64,000 nt of DNA from Nymphaea colorata (GCF_008831285.2 NC_045150.1:8196001-8260000), one strand, 5' to 3'; shown: positions 1-11,709, counted from the stretch's first letter. Numbers and translations: made by a program. The notes: generated by a model from the letters alone, not told the origin.

Positions 1-1330
1 CATCATGTTTAAATCTTACAAGCATACGACATTGCTGTTAGTCTTCAAAAGAGTGAGTTTCCTTTCTATCATATCCTTGAGCACTGATTGGTCATATTTC
101 ACATATGAAGCTTGACTTTGTTGTCTTGGTGGACAGCATGATAGAGAGAAATATGTTTCGAGATTCCTCAATCACCTCCTGTCATGGAATGCAGCAACTT
201 CACTTTATGGTTCGTGCTGAAGCTTTTGCGAGTCTAGGGATAAATCTACTGACCATTTATAAGTGGTGCATTTCTCTTCTACTTTGCTCATCTCCTTCTT
301 CAACCTTTTCCATTTTTTTGAGCTTGCCTGTTTTTTTCTCTTCTTTACTTTCTCATTTGAATCATAGTTGACATTCCTTGAAGATTCTTTTAGTGACATT
401 ATCATTTTAGTTGATCAAATCCACATAACATGGAGTGTGCGCAGCTGACTGCATCAAGCAGGACCTACAAAATGGTGGTCATGTGCAATGAGTTCCCTTA
501 GTTTGGTCCATATCTGTATTCTCAAATTCTAATTGCTAGTGAATCCATGTGAATGAAAAATGCCCTTCCTTTAAGTAGATTTCAGTCCAATTTCCTCAAA
601 ATGATTCAAATATCATGGTTGTTTATACTATTGTTGGGCCCATAAATGGCTCTTATACTTGTTCTTTTGGTTAACCTTCCTTTCAAAAAATAAAGTTTCT
701 ATCATCCAGTAATTACCATTCATGTTCTTGTTTACTCACCCTGTTCCAGGGACAGGAATTGGACCCAGTGACTGCATTAACTGAGTAATGCTATTTGATA
801 GCAGGTCCTTTCTCATTTTTGTTAATACACACGCACACACACACACACCCCTGTATTGAAACTTGCATTCTTAGATGTTCTTCCAATGACAAAGTATACT
901 GAAACGATTTTTCATTTTCAAAAATAAGGAGCCAACATAAAATATTTCCTTTTTTTTAGTTTATAAGTCGTATTAAAGAAATTTTTGTTCTCCCTTTTTT
1001 GGCTTATAAAATGTGAACTGAACAAGAAGGACCTTCTGTTAATTATTAAAATTCTAGACGTGGATTATATTTGTAGCATCAGCCTTTGTAAAGAATAATT
1101 TAAAAATACAAGTTTCAACTATAAGAGGTTTTGTGTAAACTCATATTTCATCAAACTGCTTCAGGTAAAGACAAGTCTTCAGCTTTTAATAAATTTAACT
1201 TCTGTCTTCAAGAAATGTAGTTTGGGAAAAAGTGTATAAAGCAGGAATTGCTCTAAAGTCTAACTAAGGTAAGAACATTTTTTTTTCACTTGAGTAAATT
1301 CGGTGATTGATATACATATACAGAGAGCGA

Positions 1331-1371
<41 letters not shown>

Positions 1372-2560
1372 AGAGAGAGAAAAGAACATGAGTTGAATCG
1401 ATGGGATGTGACTAACATGTGAAACTCATAGGGGTTTATGATATTAAATAGTAAAGTTCCTAAATATATCTGCAGTTATGTTTTCAGCTGGCCATGGAGC
1501 TTCCATATGGTGTTGTGAAGACAAGCAATGATCTCTGTGATCTGGGAGATCTATCCTATTAAAAAAGGAGTGGCCTTCTGGAAGGATCTAGTCCTCAGAC
1601 ATCTTGGAACTACGAACCTTTTTTTTACATGTATTAGTCATAAATTTGCTTATTTTCTTGCCTTTTGAGTATTTTCATGTCAAGAAATTGGTTGCCTGTA
1701 AATTTATTTTCTTGCAAGCTGCAACTAAATCCTGTATAATTTCCAGTATAGGAGAAATCAAGAAACAGTATAGGAGATGGAAGCACATGAAGTTGGTGGA
1801 TTTGTAGTGTTGGATTCATAGTTGTTGTGATACAATGCACATGGGTCTCAGTTGTGATCAAGAGAAGTCTTGTCAGCCATGTTGGCAGCATTTAAGAGAT
1901 GCTCCTAGCATATACAATTCAACTGCGACTGCATGATCATGAAGAGAGAGAACTAGATCACTACAGACTCAGACTGTAAGCTTTTCCTTTACATAGCCAG
2001 TTGCGGCCACTGCATTCAAAAACTTGTTGTTCCTGATAAGTTGGTTTACTTCTCATCTGTTAATGTGCAGTTGTGCAGTTCCAAGACAGAAAAGACCTAT
2101 GGTATCTATCATCTCTGCTCCTCTGATCTCCATTTATTCACCTATCCTGCTGCATTGTGTTCCTAAAAGACCATACATCAGTACCGCACCATACTTCCTC
2201 AATCATGGACTGGTTTTCTTGCTTGTCAAATGTACATGCATTGCATTCAGTGGGCAGATTAGTTTGCTTAACCAATTCGGATTCAAATAGATTTTTTTAG
2301 TACTTATTTAGGAGAAACCACTTTCGGTATAAAACCTTTAAAGTCTAGCCCTTATGCTTCTAAGATTCTAACTTACTCTCAACCTTGTGGACTCTGTCAT
2401 ATTTTTCAATTCGGATGTTATGTTTGCCATCATTTGTAGCTTAAAAAAATAATGCACGGAATTGTGATAGTGACCATGGATTTGAATCTTGGACCCCTTT
2501 GAACTTGAGAAAGTTTAAGAGAACTACATTAAACCTCCCGTTCACTGCCATATCCATAAG
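1..2560. other. Gene-poor AT-rich spacer
   Basis: No coding exon could be supported here. Open frames are short and have no recognisable protein. The stretch holds a short (AC)n run near 829-848, a compound (AT)n/(GA)n microsatellite at 1333-1382, and on the minus strand near 738-815 a tRNA-like pair of boxes that may be a SINE relic. A possible last exon near 1488-1551 was considered and not accepted. Confidence 0.5.
1333..1382. repeat. Compound (AT)n-(GA)n microsatellite
   Basis: About 37 bases of pure AT dinucleotide are followed directly by a short GA run. The same AT-then-GA order recurs at 9561-9640 and about 42010-42060. Confidence 0.95.
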
Positions 2561-2570
2561 CATAATGGCA

Positions 2571-2577
2571 TATAAAG
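2571..2577 (+). promoter_or_regulatory. Candidate TATA box of the CTD-phosphatase gene
   Basis: The motif TATAAAG lies about 240 bp upstream of the start codon at 2813. That is far for a TATA box but fits a 5' UTR of around 200 bases. No transcript start can be seen, so this is an inference from motif and position. Confidence 0.35.
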
Positions 2578-2812
2578 AGCACTGTCCGGAAATGGAAAGG
2601 AAAAAAGGAGCAAACAAGGAAAGAGGAACATGAAGCGAGACGGGTCGGTGCATTACCAAATTTTTGACCGTTGAAAACAATACTTTAATTGCCCAAACGT
2701 GAGCCATTCAAAAAAATAAATCGACCGTTGGTGCCCTGATGCGCCATCTTCATCCCCCTTCGTCGCTCTCCCCCTCCGCACCAGACTGCCACCGCCCAAC
2801 ACCCACGCCGCC

Positions 2813-3613
2813 ATGGTTTCTATCCTCAAGAAACCCTCACCCCTTCGCCGGAGCCCTCGCCGGAGCCCTCGCCAGAGAAAGACCGTCATCCCCGTCAAGG
2901 CTATTCCCGGTCCCACCCTCCTCCTCTCCTCCATCGGCACCTGCAAGCGCCGCCTCTTCCGCCTCTTCACCGGAATCGTGAGCCACGGGAGCGGTAGGAA
3001 GGCCGGGTACAAGCGACTTAACAACCGATTCCCGTCCCCCGCAGTCCACGCCCTTCCGCCAGCCCCGGACCGGAAGACGGTGGTCCTCGACCTCGACGAG
3101 ACGCTGGTGCATTCCACCTCCGACCAACCACCGGAAAAATACGATTTCGTCGTCCGGCCGGTGATTGACGGCGCGCCACTGACGTTCTACGTCGTGAAAC
3201 GACCTGGCGTCGACCAATTGTTGGAGGAGATCGGCAAGGACTACGAGATCGTCGTCTTCACGGCCGGCCTGATGGAGTACGCCAGTCTGGTGCTGGATCA
3301 GCTGGACTCCAGGGGGCTGATCTCGCACAGGCTGTACAGGGACTCATGCAAGGAGGTGGAAGGGAGGCTCGTGAAGGACCTCTCTAGGCTCGGCAGGGAT
3401 CTCGGTAGGGTGGTCATCGTCGATGACAATCCGAGCTCTTACTTATTCCATCCGGAAAATGCAATTCCGGTGAGTCCATTCATCGATGACCTCGCCGACG
3501 GCGAGCTCCGAAGACTTGGAGAGTTCTTTGACATCGCCGGGCAGTTCGATGACATGAGGGATGCTGTGTCCTGCTACCTCTCGGGGCTGAATAACAGCGA
3601 GCCTTGCAATTGA
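2813..3613 (+). CDS. FCP1/SCP-like CTD small phosphatase, single exon
   Basis: This intronless frame encodes 266 residues. It carries the HAD-superfamily FCP1 homology (NIF) domain from about residue 88 to 255. The catalytic signature DLDETLVH has the nucleophile and acid/base pair Asp93 and Asp95, with Thr97 completing DxDxT. The second conserved block is FTAGLMEYA (Thr150), and the metal-binding VDDNP follows at 203-207. Proteins of this family dephosphorylate serine/threonine residues, classically the RNA polymerase II C-terminal repeat, and many act in the nucleus. The first 80 residues are rich in Arg, Pro and Ser and have no clear domain. The ATG at 2813 sits in a good context (gccgccATGG) and keeps the basic N-terminus. 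The gene is much more GC-rich than its surroundings. It resembles plant CTD small phosphatase-like proteins; the exact substrate cannot be told from sequence. Confidence 0.93.
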   Translation: MVSILKKPSPLRRSPRRSPRQRKTVIPVKAIPGPTLLLSSIGTCKRRLFRLFTGIVSHGSGRKAGYKRLNNRFPSPAVHALPPAPDRKTVVLDLDETLVHSTSDQPPEKYDFVVRPVIDGAPLTFYVVKRPGVDQLLEEIGKDYEIVVFTAGLMEYASLVLDQLDSRGLISHRLYRDSCKEVEGRLVKDLSRLGRDLGRVVIVDDNPSSYLFHPENAIPVSPFIDDLADGELRRLGEFFDIAGQFDDMRDAVSCYLSGLNNSEPCN

Positions 3614-3771
3614 AATTTTTTGCTTCTGTCCCTAATTGTTTGTTGCTTCCCGAGATAGCTTTTTCGAACATCCATTCGATCGTTGTTGTAGAAATCGACA
3701 GATTATTTGATTCATTCTCTTCCAACTTGTTGGGATCTTTTTATGTGATCCATGCTTCCACACACACGCAA

Positions 3772-3948
3772 AGAGAGAGAGAGAGAGAGAGTCATTAAGT
3801 TTGAAGATGAATGGTCTGGATTGATCCATGTCAGCTTAACTTTTTGAGCGATAGTTTTGTAGAGAGAGAGAAAGAGTCAATGAGTTTGAAGATGATATGA
3901 TCAGGATTTTGATCCATCTCAACTCATCTTTTTAAGTAATACTTTTGT
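3772..3948. repeat. Imperfect tandem duplication (~88 bp) downstream of the phosphatase gene
   Basis: Two successive blocks each start with a GA run, continue with GAGTCAnT-AGTTTGAAGATGA-like sequence, contain TTGATCCAT and end in ATAnTTTTGT. They lie at about 3772-3860 and 3861-3948. The copies are clearly diverged, so the duplication is old. Confidence 0.75.
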
Positions 3949-5369
3949 TTCAGATGATACTGATAATTTAGATCCACTTTTAGCATATGAACCAATGTTG
4001 ATTCAGCTCACTACCAGCCTACCAAGGTGTTCTTTCTCAGCATACTTGGCTTAAGTCATATAGGCTCATTACTCTCTCTCTCTCTCTCTCTCTCTCTTTA
4101 TATATATATATATATATAACACACGTGTGCGTGTGTGTACAGTAAGATAGTATTTTCTTTTGTATCAGGTGTCCTTTTGAAGGAAAAATTAATGCAGCTT
4201 TATAGAAAACCATGCGAGTAGTTATAAGGGAAAGGTCAAGAGCCAAGTTCAAGCCTGGTATGTCGGCAATAAAAACATGTTTTTTGAAAGAAAAAAAATG
4301 TAGTTAGACTACACGCTATTTGATGAAATAGACAAGTTTCCTTATGGTAACTAGGATAAGCCCACTTGACAATTATATTAATGAATTTGCATGGAAAATC
4401 ATTGGTAGTCCAAAATGGTATTACGTGTCATATAAATGCCCCAATGTTCAAGCATCTTATGTGTCACACCAATTTCCAATAATTTTTTTCAACTCTTCTA
4501 TGAGTACATGTAAATAGTATCAATATTTTGACTAGTAGTACAAAAAATAAGCAACTTAAACGTAATAAATGGCTGTTTCATGCATATCCACAACTTTAAA
4601 TTGTATAAAACTAAAATAATTTGTGCGCATTGTTTTAAAAGAATTGAAGTCATCAATTTTTCAGTCTCAATCTAACATTGTAAGAATTTAGACAAACTGC
4701 ATGTGATATTTATCAAATGTCTTCCATGTCAATAAATTAGTTCGATGTCTTCAAAGAAAAATGTCACAAAACATTAGCAGCATTTTTTCTTGTTTTGGTA
4801 TTATGCCCAATTTTTTCATGATACAATGTTATAGAGGTAACTCATGAACATACAACACTGTAACACTCTATGTTGAGACATATCCTGCCCTTTTTATTCC
4901 CCATGTGAGGTTATTTTTCTAGTGTTCTCAAAAGAGGCCATAGCACTCCATGTATTTCTCCTTTCCCCGAGGTTCATAGAGTATGTTTCATGATCTTTTA
5001 CGATTAGGATAGTAGCAACATGTTTCGTAAAAGTTACCTCCATTGAAGTTGAGTGTCTTGTCATCGAGTAAACTACACCCTTCAGGCCTGACACATCCTA
5101 CTCTTATTAGAAAGAAAATACAAAATTGTTGTATATTTCTCTTTGATCAGCTATACTATGATTATGATTGAGCATTTTTTATTCAGAACTCTTGGAAATT
5201 ATTGCTTCTAATTGCCTGTTGTACAAATTAAGTAAATGACACCCAATCCAATATGTTATACTTTAAAAAGTTGAAAGCAACTCAAACAATAGATAATCTA
5301 TAGGATTATTTGACTATGGTGAAGGACAAAATACTTCTGCAGTTACAAAAGAGCCAATGGCCCTACACT
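3949..5369. other. AT-rich spacer without recognisable genes
   Basis: Only short open frames occur. A CT run and a TA run stand side by side near 4072-4120, followed by CAC/GTGTGTG alternating sequence. No coding or RNA feature could be supported. Confidence 0.5.
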
Positions 5370-5374
5370 CCCTA

Positions 5375-8300
5375 TGTAACACTCGTTGTTTTTGTAGGTG
5401 GGCCGGATCGGGTCCAAACCCAGACCCGAATCCACCAGTGTGGGAGCCCGACGTCGCCCTCCTCTCCCTCATCTTTCCCTCGTCTCCCTCGTTTCCCCTC
5501 TTCGTCTCTCCCTGTGCTATGACCACAGTGTCGTGAAAGAAGGAGACGGAGGTGGTGCATAGCGGCGACGAGGACGACGGCGGTGGCACTGGTAAGCCTC
5601 TGATCTCTCTCTGCCTCTTCCTCCTTCCTCATCCTTCTTCTCCTCTTCCCTCCTACGTAGACTCTCATCTCACCGTCAGCACCCTCTCTCTGGCTGTCTC
5701 CCTCTTTTCTCTTGTGCTCCTCACTCACGGCTCTCTCCCCATCTTTTTGTCTCTCTCTCGTGCTATTCCCCTTCCTCTGCCACTCCCACACTTTCTCGTC
5801 CTCTCTACTGCACACTCTCCCTTTTTTCCCGTCAGTTTTTCTTGTTGTTTTTTACTATTTTGGGGTTGTTGGTTTGTATTGCAGTTGGGGACACATATTT
5901 TCCCTCATAGCAGTGAGGTGAACGCGTAGGTGGTGGCGGCATTGAAGGATTTTAGCTGTTTGAGGACCTCTCGAACTCATGAAGTGACTGTCGGGAGGAC
6001 TGCAACAGTTCAGACTCTTGAATTGGGGTGAGCAAGGCGTAATTGAGCCTATTTTATTGTATATTTTTTATTGAAACACGCGTAAATATTGTTGGAGCAT
6101 GGTAGAATTAAGTATTGGTGATTTTAGGATATATGTTAGCGACTTTGCTTTTTGGGGAAAGTTTAGGATCATGTTGGAGAAGTGTTGATTCATGTCTATC
6201 ATGATCTTTTAAGTTTAAGGTGTTGATTTTTCGAAGCTATTTGGGAACATGGTAGAGATTTTGATGTGGGTGAGAAGATTTAGAATCATGAGAAGATTTA
6301 GAATCATTTTATTGAGCATGTGGTGCATACTTTTGTCAATGGGCGTATTTCTATGTTAGTTGGAGTAGAGCATGTAAGTTGGGTGTATTATTGGGAAGAC
6401 GATTCAACTATAAAAAACTAATAAGAAGTGTGTTAGTGATAAAGTGATCGAAACTTTGAGTTTAGATGTTTGGTCACAACTTCTCGGGCTGAGAAGAGGC
6501 CTATTGGAGGGCTTTGTAGGTCGATACTACCCGTCGACACTCTCGTGAGGCAATAGCATGCCTCAATGATTTTGTTTTTATTTGTTTTGATTGTGAAGTT
6601 GAACCAATAGAAAATTTAGTCATTTACCACTTGTGTATATTTGCAGGTACACTGGGTACGTCCCGTAGACCTTGAGCGACCAGATTCGAAGCTCGACGTA
6701 TTTTAAAGAGTGTTGTGGGCGCGCGACAGGTATGGCGGCATTTCAGGCAAATCCTTGCCTAGGGCCAACGTGTGAATGTGTGTTCCTAGGAACGTGAGAT
6801 CCTAGGATTGTGATGTGATTGATTGATTGTTTTGTGAGTGAATGTATGTATTTATGCAAATGATTTGACATATGATATGATTTGATTTGAAAAGCTATTA
6901 AAAGCTTGTTTTAAAAATGTTACGCATTTGCATGTGCATGCTAGAATTGATAACTGCTTAGGACAGATGAGGTGGGGTATCGAGTCAAATGTCTCCTCAA
7001 CCCCAATTGTGCATTAGAAAGCATCATGAAATGATAACTACATAGGATAGCTACGAGCCAATCACAGACCGAGACTACTCTCTCTGGTTTGACTAAGTTT
7101 TTCAAATATGTGATTGATGTGATAAGTGATGTGAATGTTTTGTTTTGTTGCATACACATTGCCGTGCAAATGAATGAATTGGAGGGTAGTTGTACAAGTA
7201 CTGTTATGACGGCTAGCTAAGAATGTAAATTATATGTGTAGCCTTCATGTGGAAGCATTTGGAGGTATAGGTGCACTCGTGGAGTGAACTAACCTCATGA
7301 ACTAGCTGGCCATTTTGTGAATGTGTTTCCATAATGTTAAATAAGAAATAATAAGAGATGAGAAGCCAGTGGGTTGTGGCAATGTGCTTGGAAGACGTCC
7401 CGCTTTCGCCACTAGTCTCGCATGTTCAGAGCGCATGCGGTGCAATGCTCCAGGGTACTGTTGTGTATTGTACTTGGAGCGTTGGACTCCTGCCTTCCCA
7501 ACCTGGGTGTCCTAGGGAAAGCTGTGTATCTCTCCTTGGAATTCATACATCCATAAATGAGTACTATACTGCTGTAGTGGGTGAATGGATCCATACTGTT
7601 CTGGGTCACCACGTGGGTTGTCTCTCGGTTGTAAGCCGTCCGCGGTGTGCACGTGTCTGTGTTTGCATCTACAGGAACTGTCAATTCACTGAAGTTACTG
7701 AAAATGTGATGCCGCCCGCGGTGTGCACGTGTCTATGTTTGCACCCACAGAAACTGTCAATTCAGTGAAGTTAATGGAAATGTAATGTATATAAATGAAA
7801 TGTATGTGATTGATGTGCATGTGAATGTTGTGCTTATGAAAGCAAATGAAATGTTTAAGCATGCCTTGCATGTGATTTGAAATTATGTTACTGTAGCCAT
7901 TGAATAATCTTTACATGTCGTGGTCTATTGTTAGGGGCCTTCTTGATAAATAATGTGACTATGTTCTGACACGACATGATGATAGATTATTTTTATGATT
8001 GTTCTCATATTTGAACCCTACCTAAGAGGGTTTGGTATTTTCGTGGTTTGTTGCCATACTGCGAAGGCTAAGCCTTCAGTTATTTTTTTTTTCAAGTTTT
8101 GGCGGACTCGGGGTAGTAGGTTAATTGGATGATTTCACTCATATCCTATTGGGAAGGTTTTTGGGTCCTTTGTAGTGCCGGCGGGTCTTATTTTGATTTT
8201 ATTCATGATTTGTTTTTGTTAAGCATCAATTGTATGGTTTGAGACATTTTTGTCATACATAGATGTGATTTTGTATGAATTGAAATTGTTATATAAATGA

Positions 8301-8438
8301 AAGTTCGTCTCATTGTTTTGAATGACATAGCTCCTTGTTTTTGAGTTGTTGTGTAGTTACATTTCAATACTGTCACATTTCAATACTTTATGTTAAAAAA
8401 AAAAAAATATTTGAAGGTCAAAAGGTTAGGGTGTGACA
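5375..8438. mobile_element. Probable solo LTR of a Ty3/gypsy-type retrotransposon
   Basis: The left end reads TGTAACACTCG and the right end reads GGGTGTGACA. The termini are therefore TG...CA, and an imperfect inverted pair TGTAACAC/TGTCACAC is formed. The flanking five bases are CCCTA (5370-5374) and CCTTA (8439-8443), a one-mismatch target duplication. No tRNA primer-binding site follows the right end and no polypurine tract precedes the left end, so an isolated LTR fits best. A length of about 3.06 kb is long but known for Del/Tekay-type plant gypsy LTRs. Short open frames inside, including 5372-5815 (-) and 7358-7768 (+), have no retrotransposon protein similarity that I can see. Family assignment is inferred from the ends only; orientation was not assigned. 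Confidence 0.6.
7636..7787. repeat. 76-bp tandem duplication inside the solo LTR
   Basis: Two adjacent 76-bp copies at 7636-7711 and 7712-7787 share GCGGTGTGCACGTGTCT, CAnAGnAACTGTCAATTCA and the ending AATGTnATG. They differ at only a few positions. Each holds a CACGTG core. Confidence 0.92.
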
Positions 8439-8443
8439 CCTTA

Positions 8444-9558
8444 GGACCCGACATGTTCTTGCACTAGGAATAGTGGTTATTTTTTCACAAAAATAGGTTA
8501 TGGCCCTCCTTGTACCCCTCTACTTTCAAGTTCACAGAAATGTTTCAAGACCTTTTTCGATTTAGAAGAGAAGCATACTGAGTTGATACTGAGTTGCGGC
8601 AATGACCATATGTTTCGTAACGGAAACTTCATAACCCATTTACTTTAAGTACAAGTTTGATAGTATGGAAAATTTTGATGGTTGAAATTGTTGTTTGATT
8701 GCTAAAGAAGATTTTAGAAAAAAAAGTTAGAACTCATGGCTTTGAGTAAATTCTCTAGAAATGTCATATAATAACCTTTACAAAATAGAAATTTTTTTGT
8801 GGAAATTCCTTTCCTTTTATGACACGATCAGTATGGTGGTTGGAACCTTTAAAATAAATTCACCAGGAAAAAATAAAATTTGCTCATCAATTAATGACAA
8901 TTAAACGATAATTTTTGTCATCAAAACATTTTTTATAACAAAACTTCATACTTCGTCCTTAATTTATCATAAACATTTGATGATTGCTAAGTTAACAACT
9001 TGTGATGAGTTTAGCCATCACAAAAATCAATGTCATTGTTGTGATAGACGGCATTTTCCAAAATAATTTTAAACAAGGATGACTTTTTAAGGTTTCTTTT
9101 CTTTTAATTTACAAATTCAAACTAATGAAAGTATTAAACCACATCATTTCTACCTTCTATAGCTCAAGCTAGTATTACTAGTGAAATGAATATGTATGAT
9201 AATCAATTTTGGCTTCGTTGAAATTCTTCAACCGACACAGAAAAAAGGGGTCGCTTAATGCTACAATTTCATTGTTCAAACTTCAAAGTTGTAAAAGGAA
9301 AATTAATCGAGTAACAAAATCAACTATGAATTATTACTTAGATCAGTAGTAAGATATGTAGCAATAATTTTCATTTTCACTAGGTGTACATTTGCCAAGG
9401 GAAATGGAAGAACCGCAAACCATAGTAGAACATGTCATGAGTTGGTCATGTCTGTTCACCAAAAAATGTCGATACTCTATGGAACACTGGCCAGACCTTG
9501 GCTTGAAGGCACTATCGTACTTCAGATGAAAAGACTAGTCACTAAATGCACTTGAATA

Positions 9559-9614
<56 letters not shown>

Positions 9615-10500
9615 AAAGAGAGAGAGAGAGAGAGAGAGAGGAAAAAGAAGAAGAAGAAAGTTCAAAACTGACAAAAGAGAACAAAAGAAAAAAAAAGAAG
9701 CTCACTAATGTTAGTAGCTAAAGTGAATGAAAATGATAGGTGTTGAAGATACACCAAAGATACTGAAACCCTTCTCTCTTTTTTTCTGCCCTCAAGGTCT
9801 AAAGCTGTTTTGGGACATGAGCAGAGAATAGTACCTCCTTTAACTAGATTGTCGTCTAAATGGGTAGCACCTTGAGAAATTAAACTGATAATCAAACTTT
9901 TACTGGTGCAAATCGAAATAGCAATTAAACAACTTTGCATCAGAACCTAGCTATGAAAGTTAGAGATGTCCCATTTTGGGATATTTTGTGGGATACTTGA
10001 AGAGGCCGATGTCCTTCCCCCTTTTTTCCTATCCCAAGTCTCACCAAATATACTATAACCCTTCAAGCATTTTAGTATACTTTTAGGAACAAATGAAAGT
10101 AGTGTTTTATGCAGCATGTGTTTTGATAAATATACGCAGTAGCTGCAAAAAATAAGTGATTTTGGTAGTGCTTAACATTGCTACCTTCCAACAACGTGTG
10201 ACTCACCATGGATATGGATATTGGGGTGTGAAAGGGTTCGGGCCAAGAAATTGTTTATGGCATTACCATGATGGGGTTGGAGTCTATTAACTATTCTCTT
10301 AGAACGGGGAGATATCCCAAAGAAAATGAAGTTTGTCCCTCCTTCCTATTTTTGAAACCTCTTTCTCCATGCCTCTATGCCTGCTTTGGAATTTGGGTAG
10401 AAAACGGTACACCTATTAACTAAAATCTCATGCATCCATCAAAGCTTGAATAGGTAGTGGTAGACCTCATTCTTTTCTTGGTTCATGATTGGCGTAGAGG
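8444..10500. other. AT-rich spacer
   Basis: No gene was found. The main landmark is the compound microsatellite at 9561-9640. Open frames such as 9662-9940 (-) have no recognisable protein. Confidence 0.5.
9561..9640. repeat. Compound (AT)n-(GA)n microsatellite
   Basis: Fifty bases of pure AT dinucleotide are followed by AATAAAA and then about 24 bases of GA dinucleotide. Confidence 0.97.
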
Positions 10501-10504
10501 TACC

Positions 10505-11124
10505 ACACCAATTCATCTCGAACTTGGTGGTTAAACTCTATTATAGTGACACCAATTCATCTTGAACTTGGTGGTTAAACTCTACTATAGTGACACCAAT
10601 TCATCTCGAACTTGGTGGTTAAACTCTACTATAGTGACACCAATTCTTGTCGAACTTGGTGGTTAAACTCTACTATAGTGACACCAATTCATGTCGAACT
10701 TGGTGGTTAAACTCCATCTCGGAGGAAGATGAGAAATTTGAGCAGAAAAACCAAGATTTTGTCCATTTCTCACCGATCCAATCATGGCTTTCGAAGTTGA
10801 AATCACCCGCAATGGCTCAATGGCTCTGAGAGTTTCATTTTGTGTTCTTTCTCAAAGGGAGACACCAACTCATCTCGAACTTGGTGGTTAAACTCTACTA
10901 TAGTGACACCAATTCATCTCGAACTTGGTGGTTAAACTCTACTATAGTGACACCAATTCTTGTCGAACTTGGTGGTTAAACTCTACTATAGTGACACCAA
11001 TTCATGTCGAACTTGGTGGTTAAACTCTACTATAGTGACACCAATTCATGTCGAACTTGGTGGTTAAACTCTACTATAGTGACACCAATTCATCTCGAAC
11101 TTGGTGGTTAAACTCTACTATAGT
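10505..11124. repeat. 44-bp minisatellite, 11 units in two blocks
   Basis: The unit begins GACACCAATTC, has GAACTTGGTGGTTAAACTCT in the middle and ends with the palindrome ACTATAGT. Block one has units starting near 10505, 10548, 10592, 10636 and 10680, the last cut at about 10713. Block two has six units starting at 10861, 10905, 10949, 10993, 11037 and 11081. A 147-bp non-repeat segment (10714-10860) separates them. Units differ mainly in the six bases after CACCAATT (CATCTC, CATCTT, CTTGTC, CATGTC). The order CATCTC, CTTGTC, CATGTC appears in both blocks. The 44-bp period is not a multiple of three, so the array is not coding. Confidence 0.97.
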
Positions 11125-11700
11125 GACGATATTGTAGGGAAGGTCCTATGAAAAAATAGCGCGGCTCTAAGATGATAAAAAAACTTAACACATTTTTTTC
11201 TTGTTAAATGAAAATGTCATCTTGTTCAAAACTCTAATCATGACATCCCTTTTTGTCTCACTTCACACCTTGGAACAACTCACTGTTCTTATACAGTAGA
11301 GAGGGGCGGCTAGGAACCACAGTATTAGAGTCAAAATCCCTCCTCGCCTCCAACCGGCCTCAAAGGGGAAGGCCCTTTCCTTTCCTTTTTTTTTACCTCT
11401 AGGGGTGAGAAAATGAATCTCATGCATCCATCGTAGAAAAATAATGCCTCAGGAAATTTAAACAAACAACGGACTTTTTAAATGGTTGAAGTTAATTGAC
11501 TCGCTTCCAAGGAGACGACCAACGGATCGGATTCGGATGAAAGATTGTAGTTGTCAAGGTATTCGAGTAATTGGATATCGAGTCGTTCTCACATTCAGTC
11601 AAACGAGTCAGTATGAAAAGTCTGAAACCACTTTCGATTTACTTATCCGAGTCGGACCCTGAGACAAATCCCTGTCGCCGTCTAAAAGCCAAAAGTGAAT
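11125..11700. other. Spacer and upstream region of RPS26
   Basis: No gene was found. From about 11480 to 11660 the sequence has many GGATCGGATTCGGAT/ATCGAGTCG-like words, similar in style to repeat-derived stretches at 16575-16800 and 48120-48420. It ends about 40 bp before the telo-box. Confidence 0.4.
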
Positions 11701-11708
11701 AAACCCTA
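11701..11708 (+). promoter_or_regulatory. Telo-box (AAACCCTA) upstream of RPS26
   Basis: AAACCCTA lies 78 bp upstream of the start codon. Telo-boxes are well known in promoters and leaders of plant ribosomal-protein genes, where they act with other elements in growth-linked expression. The motif is short, so its value rests on the position next to a ribosomal-protein gene. Confidence 0.6.
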
Positions 11709-11709
11709 G

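Noticed and set aside
1488-1551. Possible last exon after TTTTCAG (LAMELPYGVVK...)
   Set aside because: No upstream exon or known protein; 21 codons are too few to support a call.
2837-3328. 163-codon open frame on the minus strand opposite the phosphatase gene
   Set aside because: It is a by-product of the GC-rich coding strand; the plus strand carries the clear FCP1 motifs.
4900-5100. Similarity between CAGGCCTGACACATCCT and the sequence after the solo LTR
   Set aside because: Only short words agree and their order differs, so a second LTR could not be supported.
5372-5929. Open frames on both strands at the start of the solo LTR
   Set aside because: Low-complexity CT-rich sequence, no retrotransposon or host domain.
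10647-10829. 60-codon open frame over the minisatellite
   Set aside because: Crosses repeat units with a 44-bp period that cannot keep frame; not a gene.
10505-11124. CRISPR-like array
   Set aside because: Units are contiguous without spacers and the host is a plant; this is a minisatellite.
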